Counted from the first letter of the stretch, positions 1 through 5,854 are shown. The stretch: 14,268 nucleotides of DNA from Deltaproteobacteria bacterium (GCA_030627405.1 DAOUSD010000016.1:1-14268); one strand, 5' to 3'. Translations and numbers: made by a program. The notes: generated by a model not told the origin, from the letters alone.

Positions 1-9
1 GGCACCAAA

Positions 10-81
10 CGTCATTCCCGTGAAAACGGGAATTCAGAAAATCCAAAAAAGCACTGGATTCCCGCCTTCGCGAGAATGACG
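10..81. repeat. Nested palindromic REP/MITE-like element (GTCATTCCCG type)
   Basis: Two 28-nt arms (10-37 and 54-81) are inverted copies of each other with 23 of 28 positions matching, separated by a 16-nt A-rich spacer. The left arm is itself a small palindrome, with ATTCCCG at 14-20 facing CGGGAAT across a short A-rich loop. Outer ends are CGTCATTC and GAATGACG. This GTCATTCCCG / CGGGAATCCAG architecture is common in intergenic repeats of many proteobacteria and their relatives. No protein is encoded. It lies at the window edge, so its relation to an upstream gene (infC is the usual neighbour of rpmI) cannot be seen. Confidence 0.8.
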
Positions 82-121
82 ATAAAAATTTTTAAAAAGT
101 TGCCGGAACTTATTGAGAAGT

Positions 122-150
122 TACGTGAATAACATCCAACTGACTATAAT
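122..150 (+). promoter_or_regulatory. Possible promoter upstream of rpmI
   Basis: A perfect TATAAT lies at 145-150. The sequence 16-18 nt upstream (around 121-128) is a poor match to TTGACA, so only the -10 box supports this call. If used, transcription would start near 157, and the whole 165-273 palindromic element would become part of the rpmI 5' leader. The rpmI-rplT genes could equally be read from an upstream infC promoter outside the window. Confidence 0.3.
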
Positions 151-164
151 TTCAGTTGTTTTGG

Positions 165-273
165 GTTTTCGTTCAGCCACTAATTATTTTTATGGAATTT
201 TCAAAAGATGGCGTGAGCCGCTATCTGTAGTCGCTCACGCCATCTATGTTTTAAATAGTGCCTGAACGAAAAC
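165..273. repeat. 109-bp inverted-repeat element with internal hairpin
   Basis: The outer arms GTTTTCGTTCAGCCACTA (165-182) and TAGTGCCTGAACGAAAAC (256-273) are inverted copies with 17 of 18 positions matching. Inside, GATGGCGTGAGC (207-218) and GCTCACGCCATC (233-244) form a perfect 12-bp stem (13 with A206-T245), topped by a further 3-bp CTA/TAG stem. The right outer arm ends 6 nt before the rpmI Shine-Dalgarno sequence. The same outer arm recurs at 12836-12969. It encodes no protein. The stem is followed by TATGTTTT, so weak terminator activity is possible. The structure resembles a MITE, but I see no target-site duplication. Confidence 0.75.
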
Positions 274-294
274 TAAATAGGGAGAAAAAAAACA

Positions 295-492
295 ATGCCA
301 AAAATTAAGACAAATAGAGCTGCGGCAAAGCGTTTCAAAAAAACAGGTACAGGCAAATTCGTATTTTCGAAATCAAACGCAAGCCACATTTTGACTAAAA
401 AGACAACCAAGCGTAAAAGGGGTTTAAGGAAGAGCCGGCTTATCAGCAAACCAGATAGAAAAGAGATAAAACTGCTTCTGCCCAATGGTTAA
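295..492 (+). CDS. rpmI: 50S ribosomal protein L35
   Basis: This 65-residue protein is a component of the large ribosomal subunit. The opening MPKIKTNRAAAKRFKKTGTG and the following region of basic residues, with HILTKK and KRKRGLRKS, are the L35 family signature, and the length is the usual 64-66 residues. The start is fixed by AGGGAGA at 279-285, about 9 nt upstream. rplT follows after 45 nt, the standard pair. infC, which commonly sits immediately upstream, is not within the visible 294 nt; palindromic repeats occupy that space instead. In several bacteria the rpmI-rplT leader is the site of L20 autoregulation; I cannot identify that leader motif here. Confidence 0.97.
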   Translation: MPKIKTNRAAAKRFKKTGTGKFVFSKSNASHILTKKTTKRKRGLRKSRLISKPDRKEIKLLLPNG

Positions 493-537
493 TTAAGAGT
501 CGGGTTTATAAGTGGTTCTATTATAAGGAGTAACACT

Positions 538-885
538 ATGCGAGTAAAAAGAGGTTTTAAAGCAAATAGACGTAGAAAAAAAATTTTAAAGATGGCTAAA
601 GGTTACCGTGGAGGTCGCAGTAAGCTATTCCGTTCAGCTATAAATGCTGTTGATAAGGCATTAATGTATGCTTATCGTGATCGAAAAACGCGAAAACGTG
701 ATTTCAGAAGGCTCTGGATCGCAAGGATAAATGCAGCGGCTCGCATGAATAGCTTATCATACAGTAAATTTATTCACGGTTTAAAGCTCGCCAATATCGA
801 GATTGACCGAAAAGTCCTCGCAGAATTAGCTGTGTCTGATCCCTCTGGATTTACTAAAATAGCTGCACTTGCTGCCTCACAGTAA
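538..885 (+). CDS. rplT: 50S ribosomal protein L20
   Basis: L20 is an early-assembly protein of the large subunit that binds 23S rRNA. The 115 residues match family size (115-120). The long basic N-terminal arm (MRVKRGFKANRRRKKILKMA, then KGYRGGRSKLFR) and the globular C-terminal half with WIARINAAAR around residues 61-70 and YSKFIHGLK around 75-83 are characteristic. AAGGAG at 525-530 sits 7 nt before the ATG. In E. coli and Bacillus L20 represses its own operon by binding mRNA; that mode is known for the family and not shown here. The 118-nt gap to pheS (886-1003) has no clear terminator, only weak pairing such as CCTGCG (918-923) with CGCAAGG (941-947) and a 13-nt palindrome AACCTTTAAGGTT (973-985). 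Confidence 0.97.
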   Translation: MRVKRGFKANRRRKKILKMAKGYRGGRSKLFRSAINAVDKALMYAYRDRKTRKRDFRRLWIARINAAARMNSLSYSKFIHGLKLANIEIDRKVLAELAVSDPSGFTKIAALAASQ

Positions 886-1003
886 ATATAATAGCTAAAG
901 CCGTTGATGCCACATCTCCTGCGTTGTCAAGGGTTCGTCCCGCAAGGCGCTAATTTATCCAGTCAATGCCAAAACCTTTAAGGTTAACATTAGAGCAAAA
1001 AAA

Positions 1004-2011
1004 GTGGCCAAAACTATAGAACAAATTTATGAAGAAGCCTTTAAGGAAATAAAATCCGCTACAGATAGTGAAAGTATCAAAGCTCTTTCAATCCGGTATC
1101 TTGGCCGAAAGGGTATAATAACTCATTTTTTAAGAAACATTTCAAACCTTCCTCCGGAAAAAAGGCCTGAGGTGGGGAAAAGGGCTAATGAGGTAAAAAA
1201 GAGCTTAGATAAGGCTTTCAAGCACGCGTTAAAACATCTTGAAACAAAATCTCTGCAAAAAGATTATAAAATTGATGTTTCCTTGCCGGGAAGGACAATC
1301 CGGCAGGGTTCTTTGCATCCAATAACGCAAATTACATGGCAGATATGTGAAATTTTAGAGAAAATTGGCTTTGATATAGCTGAAGGGCCTGAGGTCGAAA
1401 CAGATCACTACAATTTTGAAGCTCTAAATATTCCAAAAAATCATCCTGCAAGGGACATGCAGGATACTTTCTATATTTCAGATAATATAGTTCTTAGAAC
1501 TCATACATCATCCATCCAAGTCAGAATAATGGAAAAAGTTACTCCGCCTGTAAGGATTATTGCACCCGGCAAGGTCTACCGCTGTGATTCCGACCTGACT
1601 CACACGCCCATGTTCCATCAGATAGAGGGTTTAATGGTTGATGAAGGTATTTCTTTCGGTGATCTAAAAGGAATACTTACAACCTTTATCCACCATATAT
1701 TTGATAAAAAGACATCTATCAGATTTCGCCCAAGTTTCTTTCCTTTTACCGAACCAAGCGCCGAAGTAGACATCCTTTGTGTCATGTGTGGAGGCAAGGG
1801 GTGCAGAGTATGTTCACACACCGGATGGCTTGAAGTTATAGGTGCAGGCATGGTCCATCCGGCCGTATTTGAAAATGTTGGATATGATACCACTCGTTAT
1901 ACAGGCCTTGCCTTTGGCATGGGAGTAGAGCGTATTGCCATGTTAAAATATGGAATTGACGACATTCGGAAATTCTTTGAAAATGATTTAAGATTTTTAA
2001 GGCAGTTTTAA
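1004..2011 (+). CDS. pheS: Phenylalanyl-tRNA synthetase alpha subunit
   Basis: This is the catalytic subunit of the cytoplasmic alpha2beta2 enzyme that charges tRNA-Phe with phenylalanine using ATP. The 335 residues are close to the 327 of E. coli. The N-terminal part (about 1-90) is the tRNA-contacting coiled coil. The class II core follows: HPARDMQDTF, motif 2 with FHQIEG at 204-209, FTEPSAEVD, and motif 3 with GLAFGMGVER at 301-310. Between core strands are four cysteines (259, 262, 267, 270) arranged C-x2-C-x4-C-x2-C, a knuckle absent from E. coli PheS but, from general knowledge, present in many other bacterial PheS proteins. The start is GTG with little Shine-Dalgarno complementarity; it was chosen because no ATG lies near the N-terminal homology. 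pheT begins 1 nt after the stop, so the two are probably translationally coupled. No Phe-rich leader peptide or T-box is visible upstream. Confidence 0.97.
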   Translation: MAKTIEQIYEEAFKEIKSATDSESIKALSIRYLGRKGIITHFLRNISNLPPEKRPEVGKRANEVKKSLDKAFKHALKHLETKSLQKDYKIDVSLPGRTIRQGSLHPITQITWQICEILEKIGFDIAEGPEVETDHYNFEALNIPKNHPARDMQDTFYISDNIVLRTHTSSIQVRIMEKVTPPVRIIAPGKVYRCDSDLTHTPMFHQIEGLMVDEGISFGDLKGILTTFIHHIFDKKTSIRFRPSFFPFTEPSAEVDILCVMCGGKGCRVCSHTGWLEVIGAGMVHPAVFENVGYDTTRYTGLAFGMGVERIAMLKYGIDDIRKFFENDLRFLRQF

Positions 2012-2012
2012 T

Positions 2013-4430
2013 ATGAAAGTTAGTTTAAGCTGGCTAAATGATTATATCCCAATAGATAAGAAATCATATAGTAGTATTGCTGATTCACTCACTATGGTGG
2101 GGCTTGAGGTTGATTCGGTTACAAACAGGTATGATTACTTGGACAGCGTTGTTGTTGGACGCATTCTTAATATCAAAGCCCACCCAAATGCTGAAAAGCT
2201 CAAGCTATGTGACGTTGATATTGGAAGCCGTGCCATCAGGGTTGTATGCGGAGCACCAAACATATATGAAGATATGGTCGCTCCGGTAGCTTTGCAGGGC
2301 ACCCGCTTCCCTGATGGTTCCGTACTTGAAAAAGGAATGATCCGAAACGAGCTGTCGGAAGGAATGCTTTGCAGCGAAACAGAACTTGGTCTTGGCACTG
2401 CCGGCAGTGGCGTCATGATTCTTGATCAAAAACAATTGACAGGGAATAAGTTAGCAAAAGCTCTTGAACTTTCAGACATGGTCTTTGAAATCGACCTTAC
2501 CCCTAACAGGCCGGATTGTCTTAGCATAATCGGAATAGCCCGTGAAATAGCCGCCTTCCGGCAAACCACAATAAAATATCCCGAAATATCACTTTCAGAT
2601 GCCGGCGATAAAATTTCAGACCTTACATCTATTACAATTAAGGCACCGGATCTTTGCCCAAGATATTCTGCAAGGCTTGTTTTTGATATTAACATTGCTC
2701 CTTCTCCTTTTTGGCTGCAAGATCGCCTGATGTCAGTCGGTTTAAGGCCTATAAACAATATAGTCGATATCACCAATTTTGTATTGATGGAAACAGGACA
2801 ACCTCTTCATGCATTTGATTTTGACCGTCTGTCAGATCACAGAATAGTTGTCCGCCAGGCAAAAAAAGGTGAAACCTTTATCACTCTGGACAAGAAAAAA
2901 CATTTGCTTGCCCCTGATATGCTTATGATCTGCGATGGTGAAAAACCTGTTGCGCTGGCGGGTATCATGGGTGGGCATAATTCCGAGGTAACGGAATCAA
3001 CCAACAGGGTTCTTATCGAAAGTGCTTATTTTACGCCTGTGGGAATTCGCAAGACTTCAAAAAAACTTGGCATAAGCTCGGAATCCTCGCACCGTTTTGA
3101 ACGCGGTGTTGACCCTGAAGGTATTATTACTGCTTTGAATAGAGCTGCTCAGCTTATGTCGGAACTCGACGGGAGCAGTTTAATTGAAGGAATTATAGAT
3201 AAATATTCTAAAATTAACCATGCCGAGCCCATAACTCTAAACGTTGGACACACTAATCGTCTTCTTGGGACCGGTTATGATCAGGACAAAATCGAAAATT
3301 TACTAAAATCAATTGAATTCAATGTTGAAAAAACAGGCAACGACGAGCTTGTAGTTGTCCCACCATCCTTCAGAGTTGACATAGCAAGGCCGGTTGATCT
3401 TATAGAAGAAATTGCCCGCCTGTCAGGCTATAATAATATACCCACTACCTACCCCCTGATACCAGCGGAAGCCAGACACCCTGAAGAACAGTTGAGGTTA
3501 AGAAACAGGCTGAAAAAAGTTATGACCGGCTTTGGATTTACTGAAACAATTAATTACAGTTTTATAAATAGATTGTCTTGCGATAGCCTCAGACTTGAAT
3601 CTGCTGATCAGAGAAGGAATACGATAAATATATTGAACCCCTTGACGGAAGACCAGGCAGTTATGAGGACATCATTAATACCCGGCCTTCTCGAAACAAT
3701 TCATTACAACATAGCACAACGAATCAAGAGCCTGAGACTATTTGAAGTTGGTAAAATTTATATCGGCAGGGAAAAAGACAATCTGCCGGAAGAGATAGAG
3801 ATGTTAGCCGGCATCTGGACCGGATCTCGTACAAATGTCTCATGGTGCTCAAAAGAAAGTGGTTGTGATTTTTTTGACATAAAAGGAGTGGTTGAAGGAC
3901 TGCTGAACAGAGTAAAAATTGATCGTATAAAATTTACCTGCATGCCGGATAATTCATGCACTTATACCAGACCTGGGCATACAGCTCAAATTCTGCAAGA
4001 AAAAAAGCTTATAGGTCTGGCTGGAGAAATACATCCTCAAGTGCTACATAATTTTGATCTAAAACAGGCTGCCTTCATTTTTGAACTTGACCTGAAGGCC
4101 ATTTCCGACTTGATGCCCGGAACTATTCGTTCAAAACCAATTCCAAAGTTTCCATCTATTTCAAGAGATATTACCATTATAATTGATAAAGATTTTGAAT
4201 CCTCTGAACTGCTTGAAACCATTAGAAAATCAGTCGAAGAGCTGATTGAAAATTTATATCTGTTTGATGTATTCGAAGGTGATACTATTCCTCAAAACAA
4301 AAAAAGCATATCTCTGAGAATAACTTACAGATCAAAACATAAAACCTTAGAAGATGACGAAGTAAATTATATCCATAAAAATATTACAGACAGGCTTCTC
4401 AAAGAATTTGACGCTTCGCTTCCAACATAG
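2013..4430 (+). CDS. pheT: Phenylalanyl-tRNA synthetase beta subunit
   Basis: This is the large subunit of the PheRS heterotetramer; it binds tRNA-Phe and carries the editing site that removes tyrosine mischarged onto it. The length of 805 residues compares with 795 in E. coli, so all modules are expected. The order visible is: an N-terminal helix (MKVSLSWLNDYIPI), an EMAP-like OB-fold tRNA-binding domain (about 40-150, with VVCGAPN and GMLCSETELGL), the B3/B4 editing region (FEIDLTPNRPDCLS, then ESAYFTPVGIRKTSKKLG and SSHRFERGVDPE), the B5 domain (about 405-475), the catalytically dead class II fold, and a C-terminal FDX-ACB anticodon-binding domain from about residue 711 (PKFPSISRDITI). It is 1 nt downstream of pheS and 3 nt upstream of a merR-like gene. 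Confidence 0.97.
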   Translation: MKVSLSWLNDYIPIDKKSYSSIADSLTMVGLEVDSVTNRYDYLDSVVVGRILNIKAHPNAEKLKLCDVDIGSRAIRVVCGAPNIYEDMVAPVALQGTRFPDGSVLEKGMIRNELSEGMLCSETELGLGTAGSGVMILDQKQLTGNKLAKALELSDMVFEIDLTPNRPDCLSIIGIAREIAAFRQTTIKYPEISLSDAGDKISDLTSITIKAPDLCPRYSARLVFDINIAPSPFWLQDRLMSVGLRPINNIVDITNFVLMETGQPLHAFDFDRLSDHRIVVRQAKKGETFITLDKKKHLLAPDMLMICDGEKPVALAGIMGGHNSEVTESTNRVLIESAYFTPVGIRKTSKKLGISSESSHRFERGVDPEGIITALNRAAQLMSELDGSSLIEGIIDKYSKINHAEPITLNVGHTNRLLGTGYDQDKIENLLKSIEFNVEKTGNDELVVVPPSFRVDIARPVDLIEEIARLSGYNNIPTTYPLIPAEARHPEEQLRLRNRLKKVMTGFGFTETINYSFINRLSCDSLRLESADQRRNTINILNPLTEDQAVMRTSLIPGLLETIHYNIAQRIKSLRLFEVGKIYIGREKDNLPEEIEMLAGIWTGSRTNVSWCSKESGCDFFDIKGVVEGLLNRVKIDRIKFTCMPDNSCTYTRPGHTAQILQEKKLIGLAGEIHPQVLHNFDLKQAAFIFELDLKAISDLMPGTIRSKPIPKFPSISRDITIIIDKDFESSELLETIRKSVEELIENLYLFDVFEGDTIPQNKKSISLRITYRSKHKTLEDDEVNYIHKNITDRLLKEFDASLPT

Positions 4431-4433
4431 AAG

Positions 4434-4778
4434 ATGCAAAACAAAGCCCCTAAAAAAGAACTGCCTGACAAACTATATTTCAAAATAGGAGAAGTCAGTG
4501 AAATAGCCGGACTTCCATCATATGTTCTAAGATTCTGGGAAAACGAATTTTCTAGAATAAATCCCAAAAGAACTCCCTCCGGCCAAAGGCTTTACAGAAA
4601 GAGCGATATAGAGTTCGTTCTAAAAATTAAAAATCTTCTTTATGAAAAAAAATTTACTATTAAAGGCGCCAAGAAACACTTAAACTCTGAATATAGAGAA
4701 AAAAAAGGGAAATTATCAACTGATGCTGTCGATAAAATCCGATCAGAACTAGAACAAATTCGGGATTTGCTTGATTAA
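4434..4778 (+). CDS. MerR-family transcriptional regulator, PheT-linked type
   Basis: This is a 114-residue DNA-binding protein. The winged-helix region of MerR proteins is clear: YFKIGEVSEIAGLPSYVLRF (15-34), then WENEF (35-39) and GQRLYRKSDIEFV (50-62), then KIKNLLYEKKFTIKGAKKHL. The tail (about 85-114, with VDKIRSELEQIRDLLD) looks like the start of a dimerising coiled coil. There is no effector domain and no cysteine, so metal or thiol sensing is unlikely. It starts 3 nt after pheT. A short MerR protein next to pheST is a recurring arrangement (in many alphaproteobacteria and gammaproteobacteria ihfA lies between or beside them; there is no ihfA here). Its target is unknown. Autoregulation or action on the promoter at 4783-4811, which begins 5 nt downstream of the gene, is possible but unproven. 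Confidence 0.9.
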   Translation: MQNKAPKKELPDKLYFKIGEVSEIAGLPSYVLRFWENEFSRINPKRTPSGQRLYRKSDIEFVLKIKNLLYEKKFTIKGAKKHLNSEYREKKGKLSTDAVDKIRSELEQIRDLLD

Positions 4779-4782
4779 GATG

Positions 4783-4811
4783 TTGACAATATAAAATTAT
4801 TATCGTATTTT
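4783..4811 (+). promoter_or_regulatory. Sigma-70-type promoter for tRNA-Gly
   Basis: A perfect -35 box TTGACA (4783-4788) is followed after 17 nt by TATTTT (4806-4811), in AT-rich surroundings and 14 nt ahead of the first base of the mature tRNA. Predicted initiation is near 4818, giving a very short 5' leader for RNase P to remove. The -35 box begins 5 nt after the merR stop codon. Confidence 0.65.
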
Positions 4812-4825
4812 TTATAACTTAGGTT

Positions 4826-4901
4826 GCGGGCATAGCTCAGTTGGTAGAGTACAAGCTTCCCAAGCTTGGTGTCGCGAGTTCAAATCTCGTTGCCCGCTCC
4901 A
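4826..4901 (+). tRNA. tRNA-Gly (anticodon CCC)
   Basis: A complete cloverleaf can be drawn. The acceptor stem pairs GCGGGCA (4826-4832) with TGCCCGC (4891-4897). The D arm is GCTC with GAGT and a TTGGTA loop. The anticodon stem pairs CAAGC (4852-4856) with GCTTG (4864-4868) around the loop TTCCCAA, with anticodon CCC at 4859-4861. The T stem pairs GCGAG (4874-4878) with CTCGT (4886-4890), closed by one G-U, around TTCAAAT. The discriminator is T4898 and the CCA end (4899-4901) is genome-encoded. CCC reads GGG codons. The gene lies between the pheST-merR cluster and the rimP-nusA-infB cluster, the place held by tRNA metY in E. coli. Confidence 0.97.
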
Positions 4902-4906
4902 GATAG

Positions 4907-4928
4907 AAAGGCCGCCTTTGCCGTTTTT
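4907..4928 (+). terminator. Weak hairpin plus T-run after tRNA-Gly
   Basis: AAAGG (4907-4911) can pair with CCTTT (4915-4919) over a 3-nt loop, and TTTTT follows at 4924-4928 after a 4-nt spacer (GCCG). The stem is short and the T-run not immediately adjacent, so termination would be partial at best. Transcripts of the tRNA may therefore continue towards rimP and meet the stronger terminator at 5058-5084. Confidence 0.3.
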
Positions 4929-5000
4929 ATGATGATTTAGGGGCAAAGCTTTATCTAATTATATGTGATTTGGATTTAATTTATTTCTTATGATGATTTA
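4927..5000 (+). repeat. 13-bp direct repeat between tRNA-Gly and rimP
   Basis: TTATGATGATTTA occurs exactly at 4927-4939 and again at 4988-5000, 61 nt apart. Nearby CTTTATCT (4949-4956) and AGATAAAG (5008-5015) are inverted copies. The second direct repeat ends 3 nt before the -35 box of the putative rimP promoter, so a regulator-binding role is conceivable. Chance is not excluded, since the region is AT-rich. Confidence 0.45.
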
Positions 5001-5002
5001 CA

Positions 5003-5031
5003 TGAACAGATAAAGTTTTTCGATCTATAAT
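5003..5031 (+). promoter_or_regulatory. Putative promoter of rimP-nusA-infB operon
   Basis: TGAACA (5003-5008, 4 of 6 matches to TTGACA) is followed after 17 nt by a perfect TATAAT (5026-5031). Initiation would fall near 5038, about 20 nt before the terminator hairpin at 5058. RNA made from this promoter would thus meet a terminator almost at once, suggesting attenuation. Confidence 0.5.
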
Positions 5032-5047
5032 GTAAGGATCTAATTGA

Positions 5048-5104
5048 ATGACAGGAGACGGGCGGCAGCCCGTTTTTGTTTTTTGTATGAGTCATATTTC
5101 ATAA
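5048..5104 (+). CDS. Possible 18-residue leader peptide ahead of rimP
   Basis: An ATG at 5048 opens a short frame reading MTGDGRQPVFVFCMSHIS. It is preceded by AAGGA (5034-5038) at a 9-nt spacing. Its TAA stop (5102-5104) overlaps the rimP ATG (5104-5106) as TAATG, a classic reinitiation junction, and rimP has no good Shine-Dalgarno of its own. The frame runs through both arms of the terminator at 5058-5084, so a translating ribosome would melt that hairpin. Against it: the frame is very short and could arise by chance, and the promoter at 5003-5031 would start RNA too close to AAGGA, so a longer transcript from the tRNA promoter would be needed. It is a hypothesis only. Confidence 0.25.
   Translation: MTGDGRQPVFVFCMSHIS
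5058..5084 (+). terminator. Strong intrinsic terminator / attenuator before rimP
   Basis: ACGGGC (5058-5063) pairs perfectly with GCCCGT (5068-5073) around a GGCA loop, followed by TTTTT, G, TTTTTT through 5084. It lies after the tRNA-Gly and before the first codon of rimP, within 20 nt of the predicted start site of the nearest promoter. It may end tRNA transcripts, act as an attenuator for the rimP-nusA-infB operon, or both. In E. coli, terminators between metY and rimP are part of NusA feedback control; a similar role here is inference from position. Confidence 0.8.
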
Positions 5105-5646
5105 TGAAATTACAAAGAAAAAAAAGAGACAGGTTAATAAAAAGCCGGGAGACGGAATTCGCTGCAAAAAAAATTTCTCCTAAGAATAAAGAGGAATTTA
5201 TTGCTAAAGTTAAGGAGTTAACCGAACCTTTGTGCGAAGCTATGGGGATGGAACTGGTACATGTTGAATACCAACGGGAAAGCAGGGGCATTATACTCCG
5301 TATCTATATAGACAAGCCGGGAGGAATTACATTAGATGATTGTGTGTTTGTCAACCGCCAGTTGAGTGATACCCTGGATTTACATTTTGACAGCAGCGGT
5401 TCATACAGTCTTGAGGTGTCATCTCCAGGTTCTGATCGCCCCTTAAGCAAAAAACTCGACTTCGAAAAATTTAGAGGAAGGGTTGCAAGAATTAAAACAA
5501 TGGCTCCTGTTAATGGACAAAAAAATTTTAAAGGCGTTTTATTGAATATATCAGAAGAAACTATAAACATGTCATTAGATGATAAAACCGTCGCTATTCC
5601 TTTTAAGGAAGTTAAAAGTGCGCGGCTTGTCAATAAAAATATTTGA
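5104..5646 (+). CDS. rimP: Ribosome maturation factor RimP
   Basis: RimP binds the free 30S subunit and is needed for its late assembly. From the ATG at 5104 the protein has 180 residues against roughly 150-160 in most relatives; the extra part is a basic N-terminal extension (about 1-30, rich in K and R). The N-terminal alpha/beta domain begins near residue 32 (FIAKVKELTEPLCEAMGMEL) and includes IDKPGGITLDDC (69-80); the signature LEVSSPGSDRPL is at 103-114; the C-terminal Sm-like barrel follows to 180. Reading further upstream from a TTG at 5044 would translate the terminator hairpin and is unlikely. There is no obvious Shine-Dalgarno, so translation may depend on coupling to an upstream short frame. 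It is the first gene of the nusA-infB cluster; a 208-nt repeat-bearing gap separates it from nusA. Confidence 0.93.
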   Translation: MKLQRKKRDRLIKSRETEFAAKKISPKNKEEFIAKVKELTEPLCEAMGMELVHVEYQRESRGIILRIYIDKPGGITLDDCVFVNRQLSDTLDLHFDSSGSYSLEVSSPGSDRPLSKKLDFEKFRGRVARIKTMAPVNGQKNFKGVLLNISEETINMSLDDKTVAIPFKEVKSARLVNKNI

Positions 5647-5689
5647 AGCAGCTTCTATACTTTGTACGGCTATAAACTGCGCTTTTTGA

Positions 5690-5826
5690 AACGGTCAAGA
5701 TTATAAGAAAAATTAAACCACGAAGGGGCACGAAGATTAGAATTAAGGCTTTTTATAATTTCTTTGTGTTCTTCGTGAGCTTCGTGGTGGGAAAAACATA
5801 ATAAAAAAGCTCAGATTGTGACCGTT
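5690..5826. repeat. Nested inverted-repeat element between rimP and nusA
   Basis: Inner arms CCACGAAGGGGCACGAAG (5718-5735) and CTTCGTGAGCTTCGTGG (5771-5787) are near-perfect inverted copies, each containing two CACGAAG/CTTCGTG-like units. Outside them AACGGTCAAGAT (5690-5701) and ATTGTGACCGTT (5815-5826) form a second inverted pair with 10 of 12 matching. The nesting is the same design as the 165-273 element but with different arm sequences. It fills most of the only large gap between rimP and nusA and encodes nothing. CCACGAAG palindromes are frequent dispersed intergenic repeats in environmental bacterial genomes, from general knowledge. In RNA it would form a long stem without a T-run, so processing or stability effects are more likely than termination. 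Confidence 0.7.
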
Positions 5827-5854
5827 CACAGTATAAGTTTAACGGAGAAAACGA

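Noticed and set aside
207..252. Hairpin 207-244 as a clear intrinsic terminator of an upstream gene
   Set aside because: The stem is strong but the loop is long and the following sequence TATGTTTT is a poor U-tract; it is also embedded symmetrically in an inverted-repeat element, so it is kept as part of the repeat only.
886..1003. Phe-responsive attenuator or T-box upstream of pheS
   Set aside because: No Phe-codon-rich leader frame, no T-box consensus and no terminator with a T-run; only weak pairing and a 13-nt palindrome (973-985) are seen.
5044..5103. TTG at 5044 as start of rimP (20 extra residues)
   Set aside because: The extension would be encoded by the terminator hairpin and T-runs, giving a low-complexity F/R-rich sequence with no resemblance to RimP; the ATG at 5104 is preferred.
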